A DNA stretch of 64,000 bases, from the NCBI RefSeq assembly GCF_016406085.1, contig NZ_JAEHFJ010000011.1, positions 62,001-126,000 on the forward strand, read 5' to 3'. Shown here piece by piece: positions 28,701-36,167 of the stretch (positions are counted from its first letter, which is position 1; each line of letters starts with the position of its first letter). Position numbers and translations under genes: made by a program. Below the pieces are notes generated by a model. It worked only from the letters and a program-made list of their open reading frames with translations. It did not search any database and was not told the origin of the DNA. Source of the stretch: Aureibaculum flavum (lineage in GTDB: Bacteria; Bacteroidota; Bacteroidia; Flavobacteriales; Flavobacteriaceae).

Positions 28701-29975
28701 GTTTGTAATATTTACTTGTTTATTACCATCTTGGCTCAAGATAAACAATCCTTTACCTCTAGTACCTATCCATAAATTTTGTTGTTCATCTTCTAAAATT
28801 GAATGTACATTTAATATCTCAGAAGTGCCTTCATCGGTTTTTATGATGTTAATAAGATCAAATTTATTTTTCTGGCTATTCATTGTATTCAAACCAGCAT
28901 CAGTTCCAATTAAAATCATGCCCGATTTGTCAACATGAAGTGAGCGTATGAAATCATTTTTTAAGGCATGAGCATAATTCATTTCATGTTTGTAATTACG
29001 CCATTTTTTTATTGTTTTCTCATAAACATAAAGTCCGCTTCCATCTGAGCCTATAAGGAGGTTTTCATTATTATCTTCTAAAAAGATAGTTGCTTTTCGA
29101 ACAGGTGGCCAATTTTCATACAATTGCGAAATTGGTGAGATATAATGTGTTAGATGAGAGGAAAGCGGGTATTGGCTGAGGTTAACATAATAACTCTCAT
29201 TTTCGGTTGCAATTAATAGTTGCTTCGCCTTTGTTAAATATAATGCATTAGGTTCAATATGAAGTTGCTCATCAATTGTAGTGAATTGGATCCGATTGGC
29301 CTGAATTTGTTCTTCTGCAAGGAAAAAAACGCCCACAGAAGTTCTAACAATTAAGCCACTGGGTACAGGAAGTAATTGTTGTGTTTCGATATCATGCACC
29401 AAAGGAAATCCCTCAAAGGTTATTTTATTGACTTTTATAGGACTGTTTTTTTCAGTAGATATAACTAAAAGGTTATTTTCAGTTCCAACAATAATGGTTC
29501 CGTTAGACCTTGGAGCAACAGAAGTAATTGTATTACTGTAGTTAGGATTATAGTCAGATGGGAAGAGGTAAGAAAAGTTTTGAGTTGCAGGATTAAAAAA
29601 ATTTAGTCCATTTTTAGTACCCACTAGTAAGGAATCGTTAAATATTTTAATATCCGTTACCCAAGGGTTACTTAAGCCCGTTTGATCTTGAAACGCCGTG
29701 TTAAAGGTTTCATAACCATAACCATCATATTTATACAGTCCATCCATTTTACCAAACCATAAAAACCCTTGATTGTCTGTAACAATAGATGAAACAACAT
29801 TTTGAGTAATGTCATTTTCATTAGCCAGCATGTTTATTTTATAATCTATTTGCTGCGAAAAAGTAAGAGCTGGGGTAATATATAAAATGAGAATCAGTAA
29901 TTTGAGACTGATTTGTTTTGGGTAAAGGAAGAAATTGTTTAAACTAAATTGATTTCTATTGTGAATCATATCCAT
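25713..29975 (-). CDS. Hybrid two-component system regulator (HTCS)
   Basis: One polypeptide of about 1420 residues carries a complete signalling chain. A signal peptide or first membrane segment (about 15-40) is followed by a periplasmic two-propeller sensor with many reg_prop repeats (about 45-750) and a Y_Y_Y domain (about 760-830). Next are a membrane helix (about 835-857), HisKA with phospho-acceptor His894 in LSHEFRTP, HATPase (about 1000-1115), a receiver with Asp1218 in ISDVVMPEIDG, and an AraC-type DNA-binding domain (about 1320-1415). I use ATG 29975 because an upstream TTG (30020) lies inside a -7 box. It follows the minus operon of GH89, GH20 and sulfatase genes and probably activates the TTGATAC-repeat promoters. 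Confidence 0.95.
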   Translation of the reverse strand: MDMIHNRNQFSLNNFFLYPKQISLKLLILILYITPALTFSQQIDYKINMLANENDITQNVVSSIVTDNQGFLWFGKMDGLYKYDGYGYETFNTAFQDQTGLSNPWVTDIKIFNDSLLVGTKNGLNFFNPATQNFSYLFPSDYNPNYSNTITSVAPRSNGTIIVGTENNLLVISTEKNSPIKVNKITFEGFPLVHDIETQQLLPVPSGLIVRTSVGVFFLAEEQIQANRIQFTTIDEQLHIEPNALYLTKAKQLLIATENESYYVNLSQYPLSSHLTHYISPISQLYENWPPVRKATIFLEDNNENLLIGSDGSGLYVYEKTIKKWRNYKHEMNYAHALKNDFIRSLHVDKSGMILIGTDAGLNTMNSQKNKFDLINIIKTDEGTSEILNVHSILEDEQQNLWIGTRGKGLFILSQDGNKQVNITNTKDYPLDHVKSIILDRKKKIWIGTQNGIFIIKNDETDLSHITKKLTHQKANLLAGEYIYDIAEDSNGNKWISTANGLYLYSDNEKLHKISSQGIFDNNLIYTIYIDKSNRIWFGTLNGLIFYINPKDYKTKDFLLEKDLINLKFNTINLIATAQKFYQNYETYSFVETEQGIVVGTNYGLFKINVTTHQITPYFSSEKSTNKYTLQSNYVYGLLYNEVNDVLWASSNKGLISYNINRDDEKQYTLKDGLQSLEFNGNSVYKNMKGELFFGGANGVNILRSINTLQKSKYEPNLVLTKLIINGEVINAKNHPELLPNTISYTQKVTLDASKNTIGLEFASLHLPYASNNSYKCKLTGIDDTWIELGHKRSINYANLPKGAYSFQLMGTNNDGVWNEKYLAFEIEVLPVWYKKWWMIAIWYLSAALIVASFIWIILKNRDNVNNLKIKEIESTQIQEIYESKLVFFTNLSHEFRTPLSLILDPFNSLMRQKDYYKKNKVLFDIIKNNVDRLRRLIDQIMDFRKFEYGKLSVRISNEDITKTISTISSSFIHHSKIKNVKYKIKLPDHSIFMFYDPDSIEKIVYNLLSNGFKAVHSGGNVSISIKELKSNSKPFNLLNYKQITGEKSKKNFTNHVCIQVKDDGIGISDNNLEKVFTRFYQDDGIDSGTGIGLYMVKQFTEMHFGSIFIKSRKNKGTSFKIILPKNDDLYQSKVSETNIDLKPNNQITEEVLLQLPEQEIAAIQVKPYTIAVVEDNDELRMYLKSVLEVDYNVYTANNGLEGLDLIKEEIPDIVISDVVMPEIDGLEMCKKIKENFETSHIPVILLTAKSFDNQIIEGINSGADHYITKPFNHEILLAKLKSLMKNREKLRLTFQNAKILEPSKITVTSIDEKLIIKLKELIEKNIQNQQLTLEMLATEVGVSRAQLFRKVKALTGLTPNNFIKAIRLKYAAQLLDNDKFQITEVAFLSGFSEASYFSRCFKENFGCSPKEYKKSDEPT

Positions 29976-30017
29976 AATCTTTCGTTTTGAAAAGTAGTAA
30001 AAGTTATTTTCAAGCCT

Positions 30018-30025
30018 CAAATATA
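30018..30025 (-). promoter_or_regulatory. -7 box of a promoter for the HTCS gene
   Basis: TATATTTG on the minus strand fits TAnnTTTG and lies about 43 nt upstream of the ATG at 29975. No clear -33 box is seen at the right distance. It would give the regulator its own expression besides read-through from 32142. Confidence 0.5.
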
Positions 30026-30123
30026 GTTTAAACGGGGTAAAATAATATATAATTAAATTTTACTTTGTTAACCTTTTTATTTTGTATTTCGTCTAAGTCA
30101 TTAGTTTGAGAATTTGTATTTTT

Positions 30124-32142
30124 TTAAAACTTAACCATTATAGTTTCATCTTCATTTATCTTCTTATTCAATATAATCGATTGGTTTTTATTGAGAATTT
30201 TAACGACTATTTTTTTACCTGAACGTTTAATTTCTATAGAAAAATCTTCACCAAATGCTTTTATGTGTTTTAAGGCCATTTCATTCCATTCTTTTGGTAA
30301 TCTGGGAGTAAGTTTGAAAGATTTAAGACCCGTTGGAATTATACCAAACATACCTTCCGTAAATACACGACAATACAGTCCGCTTTCCGCTGATAAATGA
30401 GCCATATTTCCCTCGGGAAATGCTTCAACTACATATGGTACACGATCACCTAATAATCTTGTTTCTGAAAACTCTGACAATTTTGTATAGGAACGTTCTG
30501 TGGCTCCAGCTAAAAACGTACCACGTAGGGCGTATAATGTTCCACGATCCCAAAATATTTTAGAAATAGCAGCATTTTCGTCATTGTTTTCTACATGTAA
30601 ACCATTTTCAGACCATAATTTTTCAAAAAGTGCTTCGGTAGTATCCTCTTTTCTTGTATTTATACCGACTACTAATGGCAAGCAAATCCAATGTCTTAGG
30701 AATTGATGTTCTTTATAATATTTGTAGGTGTTCAGTCCGTCAATTGTAGTCCCAAAATAGCTTTCAATGGCTTTTTTAAGATTCCTGGCTTGCTTTCTAT
30801 AGTTGCTAAATTCTCGAGTTGGTTTGCCTAGTGATTTTCCAAGGTCATAGGCTAAATTTAAAGCTCCATAGTATAAACTAGAAGTTGAAAGATTAGCATT
30901 ACCTGTGCTTATTCTACCTTCCATCTCATCAGATTCTGATGTTACTACACCTTCTGAATTTAGTTGACGATGATTGTATTCTAAACACCAAGTAATTAGT
31001 TTCCAAAGAGATTCTGCTTTCTTTTTATCGCCCGTAGCTAAAGCAAATTGAGCTCCGCCATAAGCAATCATCGCAGCATCTCCGCGATCTAATGGGTTAA
31101 TAGGGGCATCTCCTTCCATTTCGAAAGAGTATCGAATGTTTTTAAAATCTTCAGGAATTGCATCTGTATAAACATCAAACATGTTCATAGCAGCGTCGTT
31201 ACCTGTTTTGTAACCTAAATAAGGGAAAAATGGATTGATGTATTCAGCTTGATCATTGGCCCAAAAACCTACATAATAGCGTCCACCACCAGGCGAGTGT
31301 ATTAGTCCTAGTTTTGATTCAAAAATACTTTCGGAGCCTCTGATTTTAGAAAATTCAAATAAAGTATTGAGCGTTTTATTAGGTGTTACCAATTTAAGAC
31401 TAGTTCTCATTTGATCTAAAAAAGTCAATCGTTCTTTATAAAATTCGTCTTTTTTAATCTTTATGGGGTTTTCCTCATTAATAGTTGCTGAAATTCCTAT
31501 AGAAAAGGTATAGGTTTCTCCAGCCTCTATGGTAAATTTATCTTTTAGATTTGTTTCAACATAAGTTGCGTAATCTCCTTTAACACCTTTAATTTTTTTA
31601 TCAATAAAAGTTGAATTTCCAAAGAGTTTTATCGGTGTGTTTGTAATGTTTTTAAGTGTCCATTGTTCAACAAATAGTCGTTGAGACATAGACGGGAAGA
31701 AAGTACGGGTTAAAGCAATACCTTCAGCGGGTTCGTGTGTAAATGAAAGGGTGCCATTGATGTTTACACGTTTAACTTTTCCTGGAGCATATGTTTTCTC
31801 GTTTACAGTTAGGTTCGGAAGTATAGCATCAGAATAGTTTTCTTTTAAATAGGCACGATAATGTTTCCATTCAGGATCATCTGTTTTTATATACGTTCGC
31901 AATTGAGGAAAGAATATTTCTCGATCAATTTTGAGTTGTTTGTCTTTGTCAATAGTATAGTTAACAATTCCTGCAACTCGTTTACCAGCCATTTCTATAT
32001 TGTCAGAATATGGAATGTTATACGCTTTAGATAAGTCAAGAGAAATTTCATTAGAATTAATAACAGTCCAATGGTTTTGTTCTTGGGCAGTTACCAATGT
32101 GGAAAATAAAAGAACCCATAAAAAGAAAATAGTATAACGCAT
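30124..32142 (-). CDS. Unclassified six-hairpin ((alpha/alpha)6) glycosidase-like protein
   Basis: The 672-residue exported protein (signal peptide to about VTAQ, 19) has an N-terminal beta-sandwich (about 22-235), an (alpha/alpha)6-type helical domain (about 245-620) and a small C-terminal beta domain (KSFKLTPRLPKEW, about 605). This is the three-part plan of GH65/78/95/94-like enzymes. Conserved-looking stretches are HSPGGGRYYVGFWANDQAEY (about 282-301) and TSESDEMEGR (about 402-411), which could hold acidic catalytic residues. It lacks the usual GH78 and GH95 motifs, so no family number is given. It is the last enzyme gene of the minus operon, 6 bp after the GH37/63-like gene. Confidence 0.72.
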   Translation of the reverse strand: MRYTIFFLWVLLFSTLVTAQEQNHWTVINSNEISLDLSKAYNIPYSDNIEMAGKRVAGIVNYTIDKDKQLKIDREIFFPQLRTYIKTDDPEWKHYRAYLKENYSDAILPNLTVNEKTYAPGKVKRVNINGTLSFTHEPAEGIALTRTFFPSMSQRLFVEQWTLKNITNTPIKLFGNSTFIDKKIKGVKGDYATYVETNLKDKFTIEAGETYTFSIGISATINEENPIKIKKDEFYKERLTFLDQMRTSLKLVTPNKTLNTLFEFSKIRGSESIFESKLGLIHSPGGGRYYVGFWANDQAEYINPFFPYLGYKTGNDAAMNMFDVYTDAIPEDFKNIRYSFEMEGDAPINPLDRGDAAMIAYGGAQFALATGDKKKAESLWKLITWCLEYNHRQLNSEGVVTSESDEMEGRISTGNANLSTSSLYYGALNLAYDLGKSLGKPTREFSNYRKQARNLKKAIESYFGTTIDGLNTYKYYKEHQFLRHWICLPLVVGINTRKEDTTEALFEKLWSENGLHVENNDENAAISKIFWDRGTLYALRGTFLAGATERSYTKLSEFSETRLLGDRVPYVVEAFPEGNMAHLSAESGLYCRVFTEGMFGIIPTGLKSFKLTPRLPKEWNEMALKHIKAFGEDFSIEIKRSGKKIVVKILNKNQSIILNKKINEDETIMVKF

Positions 32143-32148
32143 ATTTTT

Positions 32149-33465
32149 TTAATTTATATCTAATAACATCCAATCGTCATTTACAACTCCGTTTAATATA
32201 TTTTCAACACAGAGATTCCAGCTTATAAAACCAACAATTTTTCCATTCTCGTCAACATGGTCATCGCTAGGTGCTAAAGGAACTCCCGTATCTGCATGAT
32301 AATTTTCATGCATGGTATCAAATTTGTCAATATCACCTATCAGTAAATTGCCCATAGTTTTTCCTAACCAGGCTAATTCAGCATCATAACCATATTTTTT
32401 TAATCCGATAGAATAAATATAATTAGCAATTGGCCATACAGGACCTTGCCAATTTGAAAAAGGTACTATAATGTTTTTATTATTATAATCAGGATCCATT
32501 GCAGATAATGTTCTGTATCCATATTTAGCTTTCATGTGGTCAGGGTTAATTAAATAACGTTCAATTGTTTTTTTGCCATTTTCTTCAGAAGCTAATCCCG
32601 CTGCCAAAGGTATAAAGGAAGAGAAACTTATACGCTTGTAAAAATCCCTAGTTTCTCTATCAACAGTATAATAAATACTATCTTCATCAGACCATAAATA
32701 CGTATTAATAGCTTCTTTTAATTTATTGGCTTTTTCGGTGTAGAGTTTTGCATCATCTTCTTTTCCTAGTTTTTTAGCAATTTCAGCCTGAGCAATGTAT
32801 TCTTTATATTGCCAAGCACTTGCGTCAGGGGCTAAATAAGAACGTGTGTCTTCCATAAAATAATTTAGCCCTGCATTATTATCAGCACCACTTTGCATAG
32901 CTACATCCCAAAAGAATAATCCCGTAATACTGTCCTGTTGTGTTTTTTCTCGATAGCTTAGCACATGTTTAATTTTATCGTAACTAGATCTAATCCATTC
33001 AAAATCTTCTAATTTTTTAGAGGCTAAATATACACCTTGTGATAGAAAGGGTTTCATCGCAAATTTACCAAAAATAGGACGAGGTCCTTTTGTTGTAGCA
33101 CAACCAGAAACATACCCTTCGTCATCAATGCCTAAGATGAGGTTTTCTGCCCAATATTTTAAATATTCAGGTTTTCCTTTACTCACAAAATAATTACCCA
33201 TAAAGAAACCATCCCAATCCCACATTTGCTTGTAAAATCCTGCAGGAATTAGATAAGGATATTCTAAATAGCCTTCGGCAGGTTGTATAACACGCGGACT
33301 TAATGCTTCAAATTTTGTTTTTACTTCTGAATATAAGTCTTTTAAGTCTTCTTTTTTTATTTCGTTTGACGATGTAGTTGTATGCATCTCAGTATTTTTA
33401 TCTACTTGTTTAGCACAACTGACGCAAAGTACAGCGATAAAAAGTATACGTCCAATTTTATTCAT
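32149..33465 (-). CDS. GH37/GH63-like glycosidase lipoprotein (copy 1)
   Basis: The 438-residue lipoprotein (Cys17) carries a trehalase/GH63-type (alpha/alpha)6 catalytic domain covering about 45-435. Clan-like features are AGFYKQMWDWDGFFMG (75-90), QSGADNNAGLN with probable acid Asp195, NWQGPVWPIANYIY (338-351) and MHENYHADTG with probable base Glu387. The family acts on alpha-linked glucose, mannosylglycerate or related alpha-glycosides; the substrate here cannot be read from sequence. A close paralogue is encoded at 57383-58717. It is separated by 1 bp from the M60-like gene upstream and 6 bp from the six-hairpin gene downstream. Confidence 0.82.
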   Translation of the reverse strand: MNKIGRILFIAVLCVSCAKQVDKNTEMHTTTSSNEIKKEDLKDLYSEVKTKFEALSPRVIQPAEGYLEYPYLIPAGFYKQMWDWDGFFMGNYFVSKGKPEYLKYWAENLILGIDDEGYVSGCATTKGPRPIFGKFAMKPFLSQGVYLASKKLEDFEWIRSSYDKIKHVLSYREKTQQDSITGLFFWDVAMQSGADNNAGLNYFMEDTRSYLAPDASAWQYKEYIAQAEIAKKLGKEDDAKLYTEKANKLKEAINTYLWSDEDSIYYTVDRETRDFYKRISFSSFIPLAAGLASEENGKKTIERYLINPDHMKAKYGYRTLSAMDPDYNNKNIIVPFSNWQGPVWPIANYIYSIGLKKYGYDAELAWLGKTMGNLLIGDIDKFDTMHENYHADTGVPLAPSDDHVDENGKIVGFISWNLCVENILNGVVNDDWMLLDIN

Positions 33466-33466
33466 G

Positions 33467-34726
33467 TTAATTTGTTTTTTCTAGGTTTAGTTTATAATCT
33501 TTTTCAAGCTTTTCAATTTTTTCCTTAGATACAGGGAATTTCCAACGTGAAAATAATGGTGTTAAATCGACCTTAGTATGTTTATTTAATAGGGCTACCA
33601 TTAGGTTTATTTTGTCTTCTGTGTTTTTAGGAGGTTCAAATTCAGCATCTGTTAAGTCTCGATAACTACGATAAAATTCCTTAAAAACTTGCCAACCATA
33701 CATGATTTGGATACGTTGAAATAGCGAGTGAATTTCGTCTGAGGCCATCGATTCCCATGTTCTAGATGGGTCAGATAAATATGCATCTCCAAAGAATAAA
33801 AATGATTTTTCTGTAAATTCCTTTCCTTCTAATTTTTTACCTCTTTTTTGGATAGGGAAATCGGTTACATTAATTGTTTGAGGAATTCGGAATGATTGCT
33901 CTGCCATTGTTTCTATAATGTAAGATAATTTGAAATTGGCCTGGAACTCAGTAAATGGACCGTTGAGGTTATACCATTGTCCAATACCATCATCAAAATC
34001 GTGTCCCATTTCGTGAATCCAACCAAATGGGAAAATTCCATCGTCAAATTCTTCTATAGCTTTTTTAACAAATTTGGTGTTGAGAATAATTTCTTGACCA
34101 GCATAAGCGAAATAAGGATTTTCGGGACTTTCCTTAAATACAATTGTTTGTCCGTTATAAGGTTTTCCACCGACCAATTCCTCCATGGCAACATAAGATT
34201 GATTTAGCCAGATCATTGCACGGTCAATGGTTTTAAAATCCGTATATCTCGATTTCATTAATGATAGGGCTACATCTCCACTTTTTATAAGTTTAGATTC
34301 CTCAGGAAGATAGGCAGCTGGAATCGTCAATTTAAAACTAAACTCTTTTTTCTTTCCATTAATGTTTACTAGGAATTTTCCTTTTTTAAACGGAGACTTC
34401 TTTCCGAATTCATCAACCACTTTTTGTGATAAATGACTTATTTCATTGAATTGCCATTTTTCTCCGGGAGCAAGTGATTTATTTAAATCTCTAAATTTAC
34501 CTTCCTTTTGATTTGCCCAGTGCATTTCCCAACCTGAAAGATGCAATGTGTCTTTGTTAGAGGTGTTTTGCAAGGCAATGGTATAACTACCCCACCCGTT
34601 AGGCATCCATCCGTTTTTTTGACCACAAGTAGCATCAATTTTTAATTGGGCATTTGAAATTCCAATTAAAGAGATCCAAAGGATAAAAGTATAGGTGATT
34701 TTTTGAAGATGGTTTCTTTTTCTCAT
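33467..34726 (-). CDS. M60-like gluzincin metallopeptidase with chitobiase-like N-terminal domain
   Basis: The 419-residue exported protein has a signal peptide (about 1-26). A beta-sandwich of about 110 residues follows, resembling the CHB_HEX carbohydrate-binding domain of chitobiases (YTIALQNTSNKDTLHLSGWE, about 48-67). The peptidase domain (about 150-400) carries HEMGH with His238, Glu239 and His242, and a downstream TEFQAN whose Glu260 lies in the HExxH-x(8-28)-E spacing of M60/M60-like peptidases. Related enzymes cut O-glycosylated proteins such as mucins. The gene sits between the sulfatase (21 bp) and a glycosidase (1 bp). Cleavage of a glycoprotein backbone during glycan harvest is inferred. 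Confidence 0.75.
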   Translation of the reverse strand: MRKRNHLQKITYTFILWISLIGISNAQLKIDATCGQKNGWMPNGWGSYTIALQNTSNKDTLHLSGWEMHWANQKEGKFRDLNKSLAPGEKWQFNEISHLSQKVVDEFGKKSPFKKGKFLVNINGKKKEFSFKLTIPAAYLPEESKLIKSGDVALSLMKSRYTDFKTIDRAMIWLNQSYVAMEELVGGKPYNGQTIVFKESPENPYFAYAGQEIILNTKFVKKAIEEFDDGIFPFGWIHEMGHDFDDGIGQWYNLNGPFTEFQANFKLSYIIETMAEQSFRIPQTINVTDFPIQKRGKKLEGKEFTEKSFLFFGDAYLSDPSRTWESMASDEIHSLFQRIQIMYGWQVFKEFYRSYRDLTDAEFEPPKNTEDKINLMVALLNKHTKVDLTPLFSRWKFPVSKEKIEKLEKDYKLNLEKTN

Positions 34727-34747
34727 AATAATTCTGGCAAAGAATGC

Positions 34748-36163
34748 TTAAGATTTTTTATATTTATTTATAATTGTTTGTAACTCTTTAACTTCGGTGG
34801 GATGATCCTTGGCAATATTATGATCTTCAGCCATGTCTTTTTCAATATTGAATAGCTCTACAGTGGTAGCATCAGTCTTTTTATCTTTGATTGTTACTAG
34901 TTTATAAGGGCCTTTTCTGGCAGCTCTACGTATTAGATTTGTGTCAAATTCCCAATATAAATAGTCGTGTTGCTTTTGATCTTTGTCATCGGCCATTAAT
35001 GTTGGTAAATACGAAATGCCATCACTTGAAGAAGGCAGTGGTTCGCCAGATAATTCACTAGCAGTAGCCATAAAATCCCAAAATGTGGCAACGGTATTGG
35101 TAGTTGTATTCTGTTTAATTTTATTTGGCCATCTGGCGATAAACGGAATGCGAATACCACCTTCATATAAATCTCTTTTCATGCCTTTTAAATCACCATT
35201 ACTATCAAAAAAAGACAATCTCCATCCGCCTTCTTCATGAGGTCCATTGTCAGAAGTAAAGATGACTAATGTATTCTCATCTAGACCTTTTTCCTTTAGT
35301 TTGGCCATAATTTGTCCTACATAAGAATCCAATCGTGTAATCATTGCGGCACCGGCTTTCTTAGGTTCTGTCCAGTTTTTGTTAGCATATATTCCCAAAT
35401 CAGGCACTTCCATACCGTGTTGTTTTATTAACCAACTTTCGTTATCTCCATGCGGAATTGTGTAGGGTAAGTAAAGGAAAAACGGATCAGTGTTTTGCTT
35501 ATTTAAATATGTAAGAGCTTTTTCTGTAAATATGTCATTCGAATATTCTACTTTTTTTGTGGCAGCGTTACCAATGCCTACGGCATAATGAGTAGAATCT
35601 TTAATGTAAATAACTTCATTTTTTAGAGGAATTTTCTCACCATTCTCCATTAAATAATCAGGGTAATAATTATGTGCCCTAATTTGGTCGTAATACCCAA
35701 AAGAATAGTCAAAACCTTGATCATTAGCATAGCCAGTAGTACCAACATTTCCTAATCCCCATTTTCCAATAATGGCAGTTTTGTATCCTGCTGATTTAAG
35801 GACTTCAGCAACAGTAATATCTTCTTTTTTAATTGGTTTTTCCATTGACTTGATGGTGGTATTGCCCATATGCTGGCCAGTCATAAGACTATTTCTTGAG
35901 GGAGCACAAACCGTAGAGCCCGCGTAATGTTGAGTGAAAAGTAATCCTTCGGAGGCCAACTTATCAATATTAGGGGTTTCAATAGAATCTTGGCCATAAC
36001 AACCTAAATCACCATAACCTAAGTCATCAGCCATAATATAGATAATGTTAGGTTTACTACCTTTTACTTCTTCATAAGCACTCTTTTTGTCTTCACAGGA
36101 AGAGAGACAAGTGAGAAGTGTTACGTTTAAACAAAATGCTTTGATAATTGTGTTTACACTCAT
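34748..36163 (-). CDS. S1-family sulfatase, lipoprotein
   Basis: The 471-residue sulfatase has a lipoprotein signal (LSSC, Cys23). The metal site begins at MADDLGYGDLGCYG with Asp46 and Asp47. The formylglycine motif CAPSR has Cys86 followed by the TG of LMTG, and GYKTAIIGKWGLG and FTSDNGPH complete the active site. Cys-type maturation requires an anaerobic or aerobic formylglycine-generating enzyme, which is not seen in this window. It is the only sulfatase here, so the substrate carries sulfate at one kind of position or other sulfatases lie elsewhere. It is 4 bp downstream of GH20-PA14 and 21 bp upstream of the M60-like gene. Confidence 0.92.
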   Translation of the reverse strand: MSVNTIIKAFCLNVTLLTCLSSCEDKKSAYEEVKGSKPNIIYIMADDLGYGDLGCYGQDSIETPNIDKLASEGLLFTQHYAGSTVCAPSRNSLMTGQHMGNTTIKSMEKPIKKEDITVAEVLKSAGYKTAIIGKWGLGNVGTTGYANDQGFDYSFGYYDQIRAHNYYPDYLMENGEKIPLKNEVIYIKDSTHYAVGIGNAATKKVEYSNDIFTEKALTYLNKQNTDPFFLYLPYTIPHGDNESWLIKQHGMEVPDLGIYANKNWTEPKKAGAAMITRLDSYVGQIMAKLKEKGLDENTLVIFTSDNGPHEEGGWRLSFFDSNGDLKGMKRDLYEGGIRIPFIARWPNKIKQNTTTNTVATFWDFMATASELSGEPLPSSSDGISYLPTLMADDKDQKQHDYLYWEFDTNLIRRAARKGPYKLVTIKDKKTDATTVELFNIEKDMAEDHNIAKDHPTEVKELQTIINKYKKS

Positions 36164-36167
36164 AGTT

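Noticed and set aside
29976-30020. Upstream TTG start of the HTCS gene
   Set aside because: A TAnnTTTG -7 box lies at 30018-30025, so this TTG would be outside the transcript from that promoter. ATG 29975 gives a normal N-terminus.
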